Position numbers and translations under genes: made by a program. The notes under the pieces were generated by a model, which searched no databases, was not told the origin of the DNA, and saw only the letters and a list, made by a program, of their open reading frames with translations. 64,000 bases of DNA from Flectonema sp. DT1601 (lineage: Eukaryota; Euglenozoa; Diplonemea; Diplonemida; Diplonemidae): NCBI GenBank assembly GCA_964019425.1, contig OZ025795.1:431001-495000 (forward strand), read 5' to 3'. Of the stretch, positions 12,518-24,581 are shown one piece after another. The stretch's first letter is position 1. The number at the start of each line of letters is the position of its first letter.

Positions 12518-12551
<34 letters not shown>
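9925..12551 (+). repeat. Family H array, about 19 units, + orientation
   Basis: The longest H array. In its first half, long units (with the GTCCTGGTC hairpin) and short units (with TCGACTTTGTCGA and no third hairpin) tend to alternate. The second half is mostly long units and matches positions 1-870. Confidence 0.9.
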
Positions 12552-12555
<4 letters not shown>

Positions 12556-12951
12556 ATCTCCCTGCTATCCTCATATCCCCACAATAATATTATACCTTTT
12601 CATTTTCTCTTTCCTTTTCTGGTCTTTTTTTTTTCTTTTTTTCCTTTTTCATACAACGTTTTTTATTTATATTTTATTTTTTTTTTTTTTTTTCATGTTT
12701 GATTATTTCCTCTTCATATTTTTTTTCTATTCTTTCTTTTTTTTTTTTTTTTTTTTTTTCTCTACCTCTCTCTTAATTCTGTTCGTTTCTTTGAAACGAA
12801 AATTCATTTGAATATTATTCCTTGGTCAGCAACCATCATTGTCGCCCTTTGGGCCTGTTAAAAAAAAAAAAAAAATAAAAAGAAAGTTTACGTCGGGAAT
12901 AGGGCAGGAGCCAAAAGCTCCCAGTCCGTTACTTCCCACTTATCGAAATTC
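12552..12951 (+). repeat. Spacer S, second copy
   Basis: This is nearly identical to 871-1278, differing mainly in homopolymer length. At the final CGAAATTC it joins a truncated transposon instead of family A. Confidence 0.85.
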
Positions 12952-13075
12952 TACCTTTTTTATTACTATAAGACAGCTAAATTGACGTCGACTTACACTG
13001 ACGCACAAGTATTTTGACGCAGAAGCCAAAAAAAATTTTTGACATGCTTGGCAGTCTTTCGAAAAAGAGAAAAAA

Positions 13076-13127
13076 GGGTGTCACGGGGTTCGAACCCGAG
13101 ACCTCCAGGTCATGGTTCGGAGGTCAA
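13076..13127 (-). other. tRNA-like 3' half in the CATAGATGG element (copy 1)
   Basis: On the - strand there is a T-arm-like GGGTTCGAACCC (B-box consensus) preceded by a 7-bp stem GACCTCC/GGAGGTC. The D-arm half is absent and the acceptor stem cannot close, so this is a tRNA-derived fragment, not a working tRNA. A related and more complete piece lies at 26305-26375. Confidence 0.55.
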
Positions 13128-13269
13128 CAATGGCAAAAACAATGGGCCACTCCTTGAGAGCTTCCGGAGCCTGCTGCAATCCCTGAAGCTGAAACTCATT
13201 TCAGTGGACGATGCATCCCAGATCTACAAGGAGCTGATTAGCCCGCAGAATGCACCGAGTCGAATATAG
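13128..13269 (+). pseudogene. Coding-like remnant inside the CATAGATGG element
   Basis: The frame reads NGPLLESFRSLLQSLKLKL followed by ISVDDASQIYKELISPQ and then a stop. It has a normal amino-acid composition and amphipathic spacing, unlike the surrounding repeats, and appears to be the C-terminal end of some protein. The family is not recognised. The same remnant is present in the second copy at 14678-14819. Confidence 0.4.
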
Positions 13270-13640
13270 AGGGATTCGAGGAGGGAGAGTGCGTTCTTAC
13301 TAACCTGTTAATAGGCCGGTCTTCACGGTACCTTGTGAGAAAAAAAAGAAGTTTACTGGTGGCAAGTAAACTGATATCCCAGAGACGCATTTGATCGGGC
13401 GAACCGGAGAAAAGTCAAATAAGATGCGATTCGACCCTCGCTGAGGGCAGGGGTGTGTCAAAATGAGCTCGGCATTATATTAAATTTAATTAAAAAAGCG
13501 CCCTACGCGCCCTCCAGCGCCCTATTTTGGCCCTATTTTGGCCCTACAATGGCCCTATTTTGGCCCTACAAATTTTTGTGGCTGATTTTCACCAGGCGCC
13601 CTCCAAATTTGGAGGGCACTTCCATCTATGTTATTTATTA

Positions 13641-14404
13641 AAAAAAAAAAACAATCAGTTTAGCGTCTTGACCAGGACGGAAAATAGAAAGTGATCGACA
13701 TAGTCGATCGATAAAAAAACAATGATAACATTGTTTATTCTTTTTTTTTATTTTAAATTCTTTTTATTTATTTTTTAAAGAAAAAAAAAAACGGAAAATA
13801 GAAATTAGTCGACAAAGTCGAACGATAAAAAAAAAAAAACAATGATAACATTGTTTATTCTTTTTTTTTTTATTTTTTTATATTCTTTTTTATTAATTTT
13901 GAAAAAAAAACAATCAGTTTAGCGTCTTGACCAGGACGGAAAATAGAAAGTGATCGACATAGTCGATCGATAAAAAAACAATGATAACATTGTTTATTCT
14001 TTTTTTTTATTTTAAATTCTTTTTATTTATTCTTTAAAGAAAAGAAACGGAAAATAGAAATTAGTCGACAAAGTCGAACGATAAAAAAAACAATGATAAC
14101 ATTGTTTATTCTTTTTTTTATTTTTTTTTTATATTCTTTTTTATTAATTTTGAAAAAAAAAAAAAAAAAAAAACAATCAGTTTAGCGTCTTGACCAGGAC
14201 GGAAAATAGAAAGTAATCGACATAGTCGATCGATAAAAAAACAATGATAACATTGTTTATTCTTTTTTTTTTTTAAATTCTTTTTATTTATTTTTTAAAG
14301 GAAAAAAAAAACGGAAAATAGAAATTAGTCGACAAAGTCGAACGATAAAAAAAAAAAAACAATGATAACATTGTTTATTCTTTTTTTTTTTTTTTTAATT
14401 CTTT
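13641..14404 (-). repeat. Family H array, six units, - orientation
   Basis: Alternating long and short H units on the - strand. Together with the neighbouring element it forms a 1550-bp block that is tandemly duplicated (12952-14501 and 14502 onward). Confidence 0.88.
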
Positions 14405-14410
14405 TTATTT

Positions 14411-15180
14411 CATAGATGGAAGTGCCCTACAATTTGGAGGGCGTGTAGGGCGCTTGTAGGGCGCTTTTAATATAAATATTATTTTGGAGGGCGCTTTTTT
14501 TTACCTTTTTTATTACTATAAGACAGCTAAATTGACGTCGACTTACACTGACGCACAAGTATTTTGACGCAGAAGCCAAAAAAAATTTTTGACATGCTTG
14601 GCAGTCTTTCGAAAAAGAGAAAAAAGGGTGTCACGGGGTTCGAACCCGAGACCTCCAGGTCATGGTTCGGAGGTCAACAATGGCAAAAACAATGGGCCAC
14701 TCCTTGAGAGCTTCCGGAGCCTGCTGCAATCCCTGAAGCTGAAACTCATTTCAGTGGACGATGCATCCCAGATCTACAAGGAGCTGATTAGCCCGCAGAA
14801 TGCACCGAGTCGAATATAGAGGGATTCGAGGAGGGAGAGTGCGTTCTTACTAACCTGTTAATAGGCCGGTCTTCACGGTACCTTGTGAGAAAAAAAAGAA
14901 GTTTACTGGTGGCAAGTAAACTGATATCCCAGAGACGCATTTGATCGGGCGAACCGGAGAAAAGTCAAATAAGATGCGATTCGACCCTCGCTGAGGGCAG
15001 GGGTGTGTCAAAATGAGCTCGGCATTATATTAAATTTAATTAAAAAAGCGCCCTACGCGCCCTCCAGCGCCCTATTTTGGCCCTATTTTGGCCCTACAAT
15101 GGCCCTATTTTGGCCCTACAAATTTTTGTGGCTGATTTTCACCAGGCGCCCTCCAAATTTGGAGGGCACTTCCATCTATG
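14411..15180 (+). mobile_element. Complete non-autonomous TIR element, CATAGATGG type, 770 bp
   Basis: The ends are inverted repeats of about 34 bp with few differences, beginning CATAGATGGAAGTGCCC and each enclosing a GGAGGGCG motif. TTATTT occurs directly before (14405-14410) and after (15181-15186). Removing the element and one TTATTT restores exactly the uninterrupted H-unit sequence seen near 15945 and 19660, which supports a 6-bp target duplication. Subterminal regions repeat GGGCGC on the left and GGCCCTATTTT on the right. No transposase is present; the interior holds a tRNA-like fragment and a coding remnant. The superfamily is not assigned. Confidence 0.8.
14626..14677 (-). other. 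tRNA-like 3' half in the CATAGATGG element (copy 2)
   Basis: A second copy of the piece at 13076-13127, with an identical B-box-like GGTTCGAACCC on the - strand. Confidence 0.55.
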
Positions 15181-15190
15181 TTATTTATTA

Positions 15191-16048
15191 AAAAAAAAAA
15201 ACAATCAGTTTAGCGTCTTGACCAGGACGGAAAATAGAAAGTGATCGACATAGTCGATCGATAAAAAAACAATGATAACATTGTTTATTCTTTTTTTTTA
15301 TTTTAAATTCTTTTTATTTATTTTTTAAAGAAAAAAAAAAACGGAAAATAGAAATTAGTCGACAAAGTCGAACGATAAAAAAAAAAAAACAATGATAACA
15401 TTGTTTATTCTTTTTTTTTTTATTTTTTTATATTCTTTTTTATTAATTTTGAAAAAAAAACAATCAGTTTAGCGTCTTGACCAGGACGGAAAATAGAAAG
15501 TGATCGACATAGTCGATCGATAAAAAAACAATGATAACATTGTTTATTCTTTTTTTTTATTTTAAATTCTTTTTATTTATTCTTTAAAGAAAAGAAACGG
15601 AAAATAGAAATTAGTCGACAAAGTCGAACGATAAAAAAAACAATGATAACATTGTTTATTCTTTTTTTTATTTTTTTTTTATATTCTTTTTTATTAATTT
15701 TGAAAAAAAAAAAAAAAAAAAAACAATCAGTTTAGCGTCTTGACCAGGACGGAAAATAGAAAGTAATCGACATAGTCGATCGATAAAAAAACAATGATAA
15801 CATTGTTTATTCTTTTTTTTTTTTAAATTCTTTTTATTTATTTTTTAAAGGAAAAAAAAAACGGAAAATAGAAATTAGTCGACAAAGTCGAACGATAAAA
15901 AAACAATGATAACATTGTTTATTTTTTTTTTTTTTTATTTCTTTTTATTTATTAAAAAAAAAAACAATCAGTTTAGCGTCTTGACCAGGACGGAAAATAG
16001 AAAGTGATCGACATAGTCGATCGATAAAAAAACAATGATAACATTGTT
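15191..16048 (-). repeat. Family H array, about seven units, - orientation
   Basis: The first part repeats 13641-14350 almost base for base. The last unit is fused in the middle of its ACATTGTT hairpin to the interior of a family A copy, a non-homologous junction. Confidence 0.88.
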
Positions 16049-19000
16049 GGATAAGAGATTTGGGAGAGGAATAGGGGCAGTGAACTTTTGGTTCAGGCCC
16101 TTCCCATCGAACAGGACGAAGACTTCTAAAACCTGAGATGAACCAATTGAGTTGAAACAAACAAATAACAGAGACGCAACACATACCGGAACATCATCGC
16201 AAGCAATGCTTCGGACCTCCGTCGACCTTCGTTCTTCCGGCGGCAAAGGGAAACAAGAAAGAACGGGCAATGAGACAAACCTGTTAGTTGGTGTTGTGTT
16301 GTTGTTAAAAACAAAAACATAAACGCCAGGAAGTTCGACAACGAAGACATCGACATCGATCGCTGCTCTGCAGATGTCCGGCGGGTGTTTGTCTACACTG
16401 TGTTTATTGTTTGTTTTTTTCCCAAGGTTCAACCTTGGGAAGAGAAGTAAAAAATTCCGTCAATGTTGGCCTTCCTGTTCGAAGGTGCGCACCAATGACG
16501 ATAAATAGAGTGGGGGGAGAAAACCTTTGATCCAACTGGATCCCTTCACGAGCTGACATTGCCATGTGAAGTTAAATATTCTGGCGATGCCAGCTCAGGC
16601 GACTTAGCCTGCTTTTTTCTTTAAATAAAAAAAATAAAAAGATACCAACAGGTGGGGTGATGGGTTGCGCCACTGCAATCCAGTCACAAAAAGAAACAAA
16701 GGTAATCTCAAGGGTTCTCGACCCTTGGCTCTCCCTGCGCAAGCATCGCATGGAGGGTGACGCTAAGCACCCGGGGGGTACGAAACAAACTTTCCCCCTG
16801 CTGTCCTGTTTGAAATAAAAAAAAAAAACAAAGGGATAGAAGTAAACAGAATACGTTACACCTCAACAGGTGACGCTAAACACCCAGGGGATACAAACCA
16901 AACTTTCCCCCTGTTGCCCTGTTTGAAATAAATTAAAAAAAGAACAAGAAAACAGAATACAATACTCAGCAATCAGACTCGTTCACTCGCTTCGCCAGAG
17001 CCGTTCGAGCCGATGCTCATGTAAAGTTACCTGTTTTCTTTTAACAAATTAAATAAAATAAGATAAATAAAAATAAAAATAAAGTAGCGCAACGGAGAGG
17101 AATACATAACACCTCGACTCTTGCGCTAGCATCGCAAGGGGGGTACCCGGGAGATACAAACCAAACTTTCTCTGCAATACAGTACCTAACAATCAGTGCG
17201 TTCACTGGCCTTAGGGCTGTTCGAACTTATGCTTTGGACTGTTCCCTTGCAGAAAAAAAAAGTAAAATAAACCAACTTTGGGACATTAGAAAAGCATAAA
17301 ATAAAAGTTGCTACAACCAAAAGACAACTGCAAAAAAAAAGGTTTTTGTAGGGGAGCTACAATGTAGCAATAATGTCACACAGTCATGTGGCAAGCTGGA
17401 TAAGAGATTTGGGAGAGGAATAGGGGCAGTGAACTTTTGGTTCAGGCCCTTCCCATCGAACAGGACGAAGACTTCTAAAACCTGAGATGAACCAATTGAG
17501 TTGAAACAAACAAATAACAGAGACGCAACACATACCGGAACATCATCGCAAGCAATGCTTCGGACCTCCGTCGACCTTCGTTCTTCCGGCGGCAAAGGGA
17601 AACAAGAAAGAACGGGCAATGAGACAAACCTGTTAGTTGGTGTTGTGTTGTTGTTAAAAACAAAAACATAAACGCCAGGAAGTTCGACAACGAAGACATC
17701 GACATCGATCGCTGCTCTGCAGATGTCCGGCGGGTGTTTGTCTACACTGTGTTTATTGTTTGTTTTTTTCCCAAGGTTCAACCTTGGGAAGAGAAGTAAA
17801 AAATTCCGTCAATGTTGGCCTTCCTGTTCGAAGGTGCGCACCAATGACGATAAATAGAGTGGGGGGAGAAAACCTTTGATCCAACTGGATCCCTTCACGA
17901 GCTGACATTGCCATGTGAAGTTAAATATTCTGGCGATGCCAGCTCAGGCGACTTAGCCTGCTTTTTTCTTTAAATAAAAAAAATAAAAAGATACCAACAG
18001 GTGGGGTGATGGGTTGCGCCACTGCAATCCAGTCACAAAAAGAAACAAAGGTAATCTCAAGGGTTCTCGACCCTTGGCTCTCCCTGCGCAAGCATCGCAT
18101 GGAGGGTGACGCTAAGCACCCGGGGGGTACGAAACAAACTTTCCCCCTGCTGTCCTGTTTGAAATAAAAAAAAAAAAACAAAGGGATAGAAGTAAACAGA
18201 ATACGTTACACCTCAACAGGTGACGCTAAACACCCAGGGGATACAAACCAAACTTTCCCCCTGTTGCCCTGTTTGAAATAAATTAAAAAAAGAACAAGAA
18301 AACAGAATACAATACTCAGCAATCAGACTCGTTCACTCGCTTCGCCAGAGCCGTTCGAGCCGATGCTCATGTAAAGTTACCTGTTTTCTTTTAACAAATT
18401 AAATAAAATAAGATAAATAAAAATAAAAATAAAGTAGCGCAACGGAGAGGAATACATAACACCTCGACTCTTGCGCTAGCATCGCAAGGGGGGTACCCGG
18501 GAGATACAAACCAAACTTTCTCTGGAATACAGTACCTAACAATCAGTGCGTTCACTGGCCTTAGGGCTGTTCGAACTTATGCTTTGGACTGTTCCCTTGC
18601 AGAAAAAAAAAGTAAAATAAACCAACTTTGGGACATTAGAAAAGCATAAAATAAAAGTTGCTACAACCAAAAGACAACTGCAAAAAAAAAGGTTTTTGTA
18701 GGGGAGCTACAATGTAGCAATAATGTCACACAGTCATGTGGCAAGCTGGATAAGAGATTTGGGAGAGGAATAGGGGCAGTGAACTTTTGGTTCAGGCCCT
18801 TCCCATCGAACAGGACGAAGACTTCTAAAACCTGAGATGAACCAATTGAGTTGAAACAAACAAATAACAGAGACGCAACACATACCGGAACATCATCGCA
18901 AGCAATGCTTCGGACCTCCGTCGACCTTCGTTCTTCCGGCGGCAAAGGGAAACAAGAAAGAACGGGCAATGAGACAAACCTGTTAGTTGGTGTTGTGTTG

Positions 19001-19259
19001 TTGTTAAAAACAAAAACATAAACGCCAGGAAGTTCGACAACGAAGACATCGACATCGATCGCTGCTCTGCAGATGTCCGGCGGGTGTTTGTCTACACTGT
19101 GTTTATTGTTTGTTTTTTTCCCAAGGTTCAACCTTGGGAAGAGAAGTAAAAAATTCCGTCAATGTTGGCCTTCCTGTTCGAAGGTGCGCACCAATGACGA
19201 TAAATAGAGTGGGGGGAGAAAACCTTTGATCCAACTGGATCCCTTCACGAGCTGACATT
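16049..19259. repeat. Family A satellite, about 2.4 copies of 1350 bp
   Basis: The first copy starts in mid-unit and two further periods follow (frames at 17311 and 18661 are 1350 bp apart). Sequence is essentially that of 1279-6866. The right junction with H at ACATTG is the same as at 6866, showing that this junction existed before duplication. Confidence 0.92.
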
Positions 19260-19912
19260 GTTTTTTTTATTTTAAATTCTTTTTATTTATTTTTTAAAGA
19301 AAAAAAAACGGAAAATAGAAATTAGTCGACAAAGTCGAACGATAAAAAAAACAATGATAACATTGTTTATTCTTTTTTTTATTTTTTTTTTTATATTCTT
19401 TTTTATTAATTTTGAAAAAAAAAAAAAAAAAACAATCAGTTTTGCGTCTTGACCAGGACGGAAAATAGAAAGTAATCGACATAGTCGATCGATAAAAAAA
19501 CAATGATAACATTGTTTATTCTTTTTTTTTTTTAAATTCTTTTTATTTATTTTTTAAAAGGGAAAAAAAAAACGGAAAATAGAAATTAGTCGACAAAGTC
19601 GAACGATAAAAAAACAATGATAACATTGTTTATTCTTTTTTTTTTTTTTTTTTTATTTCTTTTTATTTATTAAAAAAAAAAACAATCAGTTTAGCGTCTT
19701 GACCAGGACGGAAAATAGAAAGTGATCGACATAGTCGATCGATAAAAAAACAATGATAACATTGTTTATTCTTTTTTTTTATTTTAAATTCTTTTTATTT
19801 ATTTTTTAAAGAAAAAAAAAACGGAAAATAGAAATTAGTCGACAAAGTCGAACGATAAAAAAAAACAATGATAACATTGTTTATTCTTTTTTTTATTTTT
19901 TTTTTTTTTATG
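19260..19912 (-). repeat. Family H array, five units, - orientation
   Basis: Long and short units on the - strand, with the left part matching 6867-7260. The array passes into family B at a T-run near 19910. Confidence 0.88.
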
Positions 19913-22900
19913 TGTTGATACTTGCATTTTTTTATTTGTAATCTTCTATTACAATCCTCTTTCTGTTCTGGTCTGTTACTTCATTTGTCTTGTTTAACTT
20001 CAGTTATATCCATTTTACTTTTTATTGTTTCCCATCTACTTTTTATTTTCTATTAGTTCTGGTCAGAAACTCCTGGGCAGCAAGAAGGAAAGCAGTTTAG
20101 TACTTCTGGGTGTTTGGCATCACCCCCCATAGTGAGCAAGTACAACAGGTAGCATTGGTAGTCTGTTGATCCTGAGTGATCCCAGCTACAGTTTTGTTTT
20201 TCTTTCTTTTTTTTAGAAGAAGATCAGGACATCCAAGCACTGCTGGATAGTTGCTGAATGCAGGGCCTGCCTGTGGCATTATAATAACAGGCTAAGTCAT
20301 TTGTAGTTCATAGTTTACCTTTGATTTTATAACTTCACACAGGGTACTATGAACGATGAGAGATCCAGTGGGATCACTCAGGGTCTAGTAGAGACCACCA
20401 ATGTTGTGCGTTGATAGGCAAGGTGACCAACCTTGACATTCTTTCTTTTCTCTCCTGTTGTGACAAACACAAAATACACACACAGCTTACAGTGTGTTCT
20501 TTGTGTATGTTTTCTTCAGGTGTGAGTAGTTTTTTTGTTCTTGCTCTTCAGGGAGGGCCTTAGCCAAAAGCTAACAGTCCAAATCTCACCTGGAAATTCA
20601 ACTCAGTCCTTGTCAGTTTTGGCATCAAACTTGTAATGGTTTAATCATTACAGGTTATTTACTGAAATATTTGTTCTAAAAGTTGCTAAGTATTTCTCAC
20701 TTAGAAATTTTTTTATTTTTTTATTTTCAGCTTAATTAGCTACAAATTGTTTCTACTAAGTGTTTCTCACTTAGATTTTTTTTTTGCTTTTCAGCTCCTT
20801 AAAAGCTGCTAAGTGTTTCTGCTAAGTGTTTCTCACTTAGAATTTTATTTTTATGTTCGTTTTCTATCCCTTCTCCTATCCCTTTTGTTCAAAATAAGCG
20901 GGAGGAAATTCTCTCATTCACGCTAAGATGCACTCTGAACTTTGATTTTTTGATCTGAGTGTGAGGGAATGACCTGTTAGTGCATTGGGCATAGGCTGGG
21001 CTGCAGTTTAGATGTCTTAGGTGTTAATAGGGGGTTCCTCTTAGCATTTTTCTTTGTTCCCACCTTATGATTTTCTTGAAGAAAAAAAAATAGAAGTCAT
21101 AATGGTGCTTCCCTCTGGAAGGGTTGTAAGCCATGGTGTCCAACTAAATTAAAGGACAAGTCTGGGATAATCCCTGCCAGAGGGGCGAGTATTCTACCAT
21201 GGTTGAAATACTCTGGCAACTGATCTTCAATTTTATGTTGTTTGTTAGCTGCTGGTGTATCTTGATTATGTGTTGATACTTGCATTTTTTTATTTGTAAT
21301 CTTCTATTACAATCCTCTTTCTGTTCTGGTCTGTTACTTCATTTGTCTTGTTTAACTTCAGTTATATCCATTTTACTTTTTATTGTTTCCCATCTACTTT
21401 TTATTTTCTATTAGTTCTGGTCAGAAACTCCTGGGCAGCAAGAAGGAAAGCAGTTTAGTACTTCTGGGTGTTTGGCATCACCCCCCATAGTGAGCAAGTA
21501 CAACAGGTAGCATTGGTAGTCTGTTGATCCTGAGTGATCCCAGCTACAGTTTTGTTTTTCTTTCTTTTTTTTAGAAGAAGATCAGGACATCCAAGCACTG
21601 CTGGATAGTTGCTGAATGCAGGGCCTGCCTGTGGCATTATAATAACAGGCTAAGTCATTTGTAGTTCATAGTTTACCTTTGATTTTATAACTTCACACAG
21701 GGTACTATGAACGATGAGAGATCCAGTGGGATCACTCAGGGTCTAGTAGAGACCACCAATGTTGTGCGTTGATAGGCAAGGTGACCAACCTTGACATTCT
21801 TTCTTTTCTCTCCTGTTGTGACAAACACAAAATACACACACAGCTTACAGTGTGTTCTTTGTGTATGTTTTCTTCAGGTGTGAGTAGTTTTTTTGTTCTT
21901 GCTCTTCAGGGAGGGCCTTAGCCAAAAGCTAACAGTCCAAATCTCACCTGGAAATTCAACTCAGTCCTTGTCAGTTTTGGCATCAAACTTGTAATGGTTT
22001 AATCATTACAGGTTATTTACTGAAATATTTGTTCTAAAAGTTGCTAAGTATTTCTCACTTAGAAATTTTTTTATTTTTTTATTTTCAGCTTAATTAGCTA
22101 CAAATTGTTTCTACTAAGTGTTTCTCACTTAGATTTTTTTTTTGCTTTTCAGCTCCTTAAAAGCTGCTAAGTGTTTCTGCTAAGTGTTTCTCACTTAGAA
22201 TTTTATTTTTATGTTCGTTTTCTATCCCTTCTCCTATCCCTTTTGTTCAAAATAAGCGGGAGGAAATTCTCTCATTCACGCTAAGATGCACTCTGAACTT
22301 TGATTTTTTGATCTGAGTGTGAGGGAATGACCTGTTAGTGCATTGGGCATAGGCTGGGCTGCAGTTTAGATGTCTTAGGTGTTAATAGGGGGTTCCTCTT
22401 AGCATTTTTCTTTGTTCCCACCTTATGATTTTCTTGAAGAAAAAAAAATAGAAGTCATAATGGTGCTTCCCTCTGGAAGGGTTGTAAGCCATGGTGTCCA
22501 ACTAAATTAAAGGACAAGTCTGGGATAATCCCTGCCAGAGGGGCGAGTATTCTACCATGGTTGAAATACTCTGGCAACTGATCTTCAATTTTATGTTGTT
22601 TGTTAGCTGCTGGTGTATCTTGATTATGTGTTGATACTTGCATTTTTTTATTTGTAATCTTCTATTACAATCCTCTTTCTGTTCTGGTCTGTTACTTCAT
22701 TTGTCTTGTTTAACTTCAGTTATATCCATTTTACTTTTTATTGTTTCCCATCTACTTTTTATTTTCTATTAGTTCTGGTCAGAAACTCCTGGGCAGCAAG
22801 AAGGAAAGCAGTTTAGTACTTCTGGGTGTTTGGCATCACCCCCCATAGTGAGCAAGTACAACAGGTAGCATTGGTAGTCTGTTGATCCTGAGTGATCCCA

Positions 22901-24172
22901 GCTACAGTTTTGTTTTTCTTTCTTTTTTTTAGAAGAAGATCAGGACATCCAAGCACTGCTGGATAGTTGCTGAATGCAGGGCCTGCCTGTGGCATTATAA
23001 TAACAGGCTAAGTCATTTGTAGTTCATAGTTTACCTTTGATTTTATAACTTCACACAGGGTACTATGAACGATGAGAGATCCAGTGGGATCACTCAGGGT
23101 CTAGTAGAGACCACCAATGTTGTGCGTTGATAGGCAAGGTGACCAACCTTGACATTCTTTCTTTTCTCTCCTGTTGTGACAAACACAAAATACACACACA
23201 GCTTACAGTGTGTTCTTTGTGTATGTTTTCTTCAGGTGTGAGTAGTTTTTTTGTTCTTGCTCTTCAGGGAGGGCCTTAGCCAAAAGCTAACAGTCCAAAT
23301 CTCACCTGGAAATTCAACCTCTGGTCTGTTACTTCATTTGTCTTGTATAACTTCAGTTATATCCATTTTACTTTTTATTGTTTCCCATCTACTTTTTATT
23401 TTCTATTAGTTCTGGTCAGAAACTCCTGGGCAGCAAGAAGGAAAGTAGTTGAGTACTTCTGGGTGTTTGGCATCACCCCCCATAGTGAGCAAGTACAACA
23501 GGTAGCATTGGTAGTCTGTTGATCCTGAGTGATCCCAGCTACAGTTTTGTTTTTCTTTCTTTTTTTTAGAAGAAGATCAGGACATCCAAGCACTGCTGGA
23601 TAGTTGCTGAATGCAGGGCCTGCCTGTGGCATTATAATAACAGGCTAAGTCATTTGTAGTTCATAGTTTACCTTTGATTTTATAACTTCACACAGGGTAC
23701 TATGAACGATGAGAGATCCAGTGGGATCACTCAGGGTCTAGTAGAGACCACCAATGTTGTGCGTTGATAGGCAAGGTGACCAACCTTGACATTCTTTCTT
23801 TTCTCTCCTGTTGTGACAAACACAAAATACACACACAGCTTACAGTGTGTTCTTTGTGTATGTTTTCTTCAGGTGTGAGTAGTTTTTTTGTTCTTGCTCT
23901 TCAGGGAGGGCCTTAGCCAAAAGCTAACAGTCCAAATCTCACCTGGAAATTCAACTCAGTCCTTGTCAGTTTTGGCATCAAACTTGTAATGGTTTAATCA
24001 TTACAGGTTATTTACTGAAATATTTGTTCTAAAAGTTGCTAAGTATTTCTCACTTAGAAATTTTTTATTTTTTTATTTTCAGCTTAATTAGCTACAAATT
24101 GTTTCTACTAAGTGTTTCTCACTTAGTTTTTTTTTTTGCTTTTCAGCTCCTTAAAAGCTGCTAAGTGTTTCT
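19913..24172. repeat. Family B satellite, three tandem units of 1358 bp plus a truncated fourth
   Basis: Units start at about 19913, 21271 and 22629 with TGTTGATACTTGCAT. The third is cut at about 23319 and a fourth, starting inside the unit, runs to 24172. Copies are nearly identical. Inverted repeats include CTAAGTG/CACTTAG (several times per unit), TGTAATG/CATTACA, GGTCT/AGACC, CAAGGT/ACCTTG and GATCC/GGATC. Short recurring - strand frames (60-80 codons) look non-genic. Confidence 0.92.
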
Positions 24173-24581
24173 GAATTTCGATAAAGTGGGAAGTAACGGA
24201 CTGGGAGCTTTTGGCTCCTGCCCTATTCCCGATGTAAACTTTCTTTTTATTTTTATTTTTTTTAACAGGCCCAAAGGGCGACAATGATGGTTGCTGACCA
24301 AGGAATAATATTCAAATGAATTTTCGTTTCAAAGAAACGAACAGAATTAAGAGAGAGGCAGAGGAAAAAAAAAAAAAAAAGAAAGAAAAGAAAAGAAAAA
24401 AAAAAAATGAAGAGGAAATAATCAAACATGAAAAAAAAAAAAAAAAAAAAAAAAATATATAAATAAAAAACGTTGTATGAAAAAGGAAAGAAAAGAAAAA
24501 AAAAAAAAAGACCAGAAAAGGAAAGAGAAAATGAAAAGGTATAATATTATTGTGGGGATATGAGGGATAGCAGGGAGATGC
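24173..24581 (-). repeat. Spacer S, inverted copy
   Basis: This is the reverse complement of 871-1278 with scattered differences, starting at GAATTTCGATAA and ending at GGGAGATGCTC. It links family B to an H array. Confidence 0.85.

Larger units (their letters stand above)
12952..13630 (+). mobile_element. CATAGATGG element, left-truncated copy
   Basis: This is identical in content to 14502-15180 (offset 1550 bp) but lacks the left terminal repeat, because spacer S is joined in its place. It retains the right terminal repeat at 13597-13630 and the same internal tRNA-like and coding-like pieces. Confidence 0.8.

Noticed and set aside
20097-20279. 60-80 codon - strand frames repeated in family B.
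   Set aside because: Same reasoning as for family A; they are low in information and tied to the satellite unit.
1279-24172. 5S rRNA or spliced-leader RNA repeats in families A or B.
   Set aside because: Tandem units of about 1.35 kb recall such loci, but no 5S sequence and no recognisable leader exon followed by GT was found by eye.
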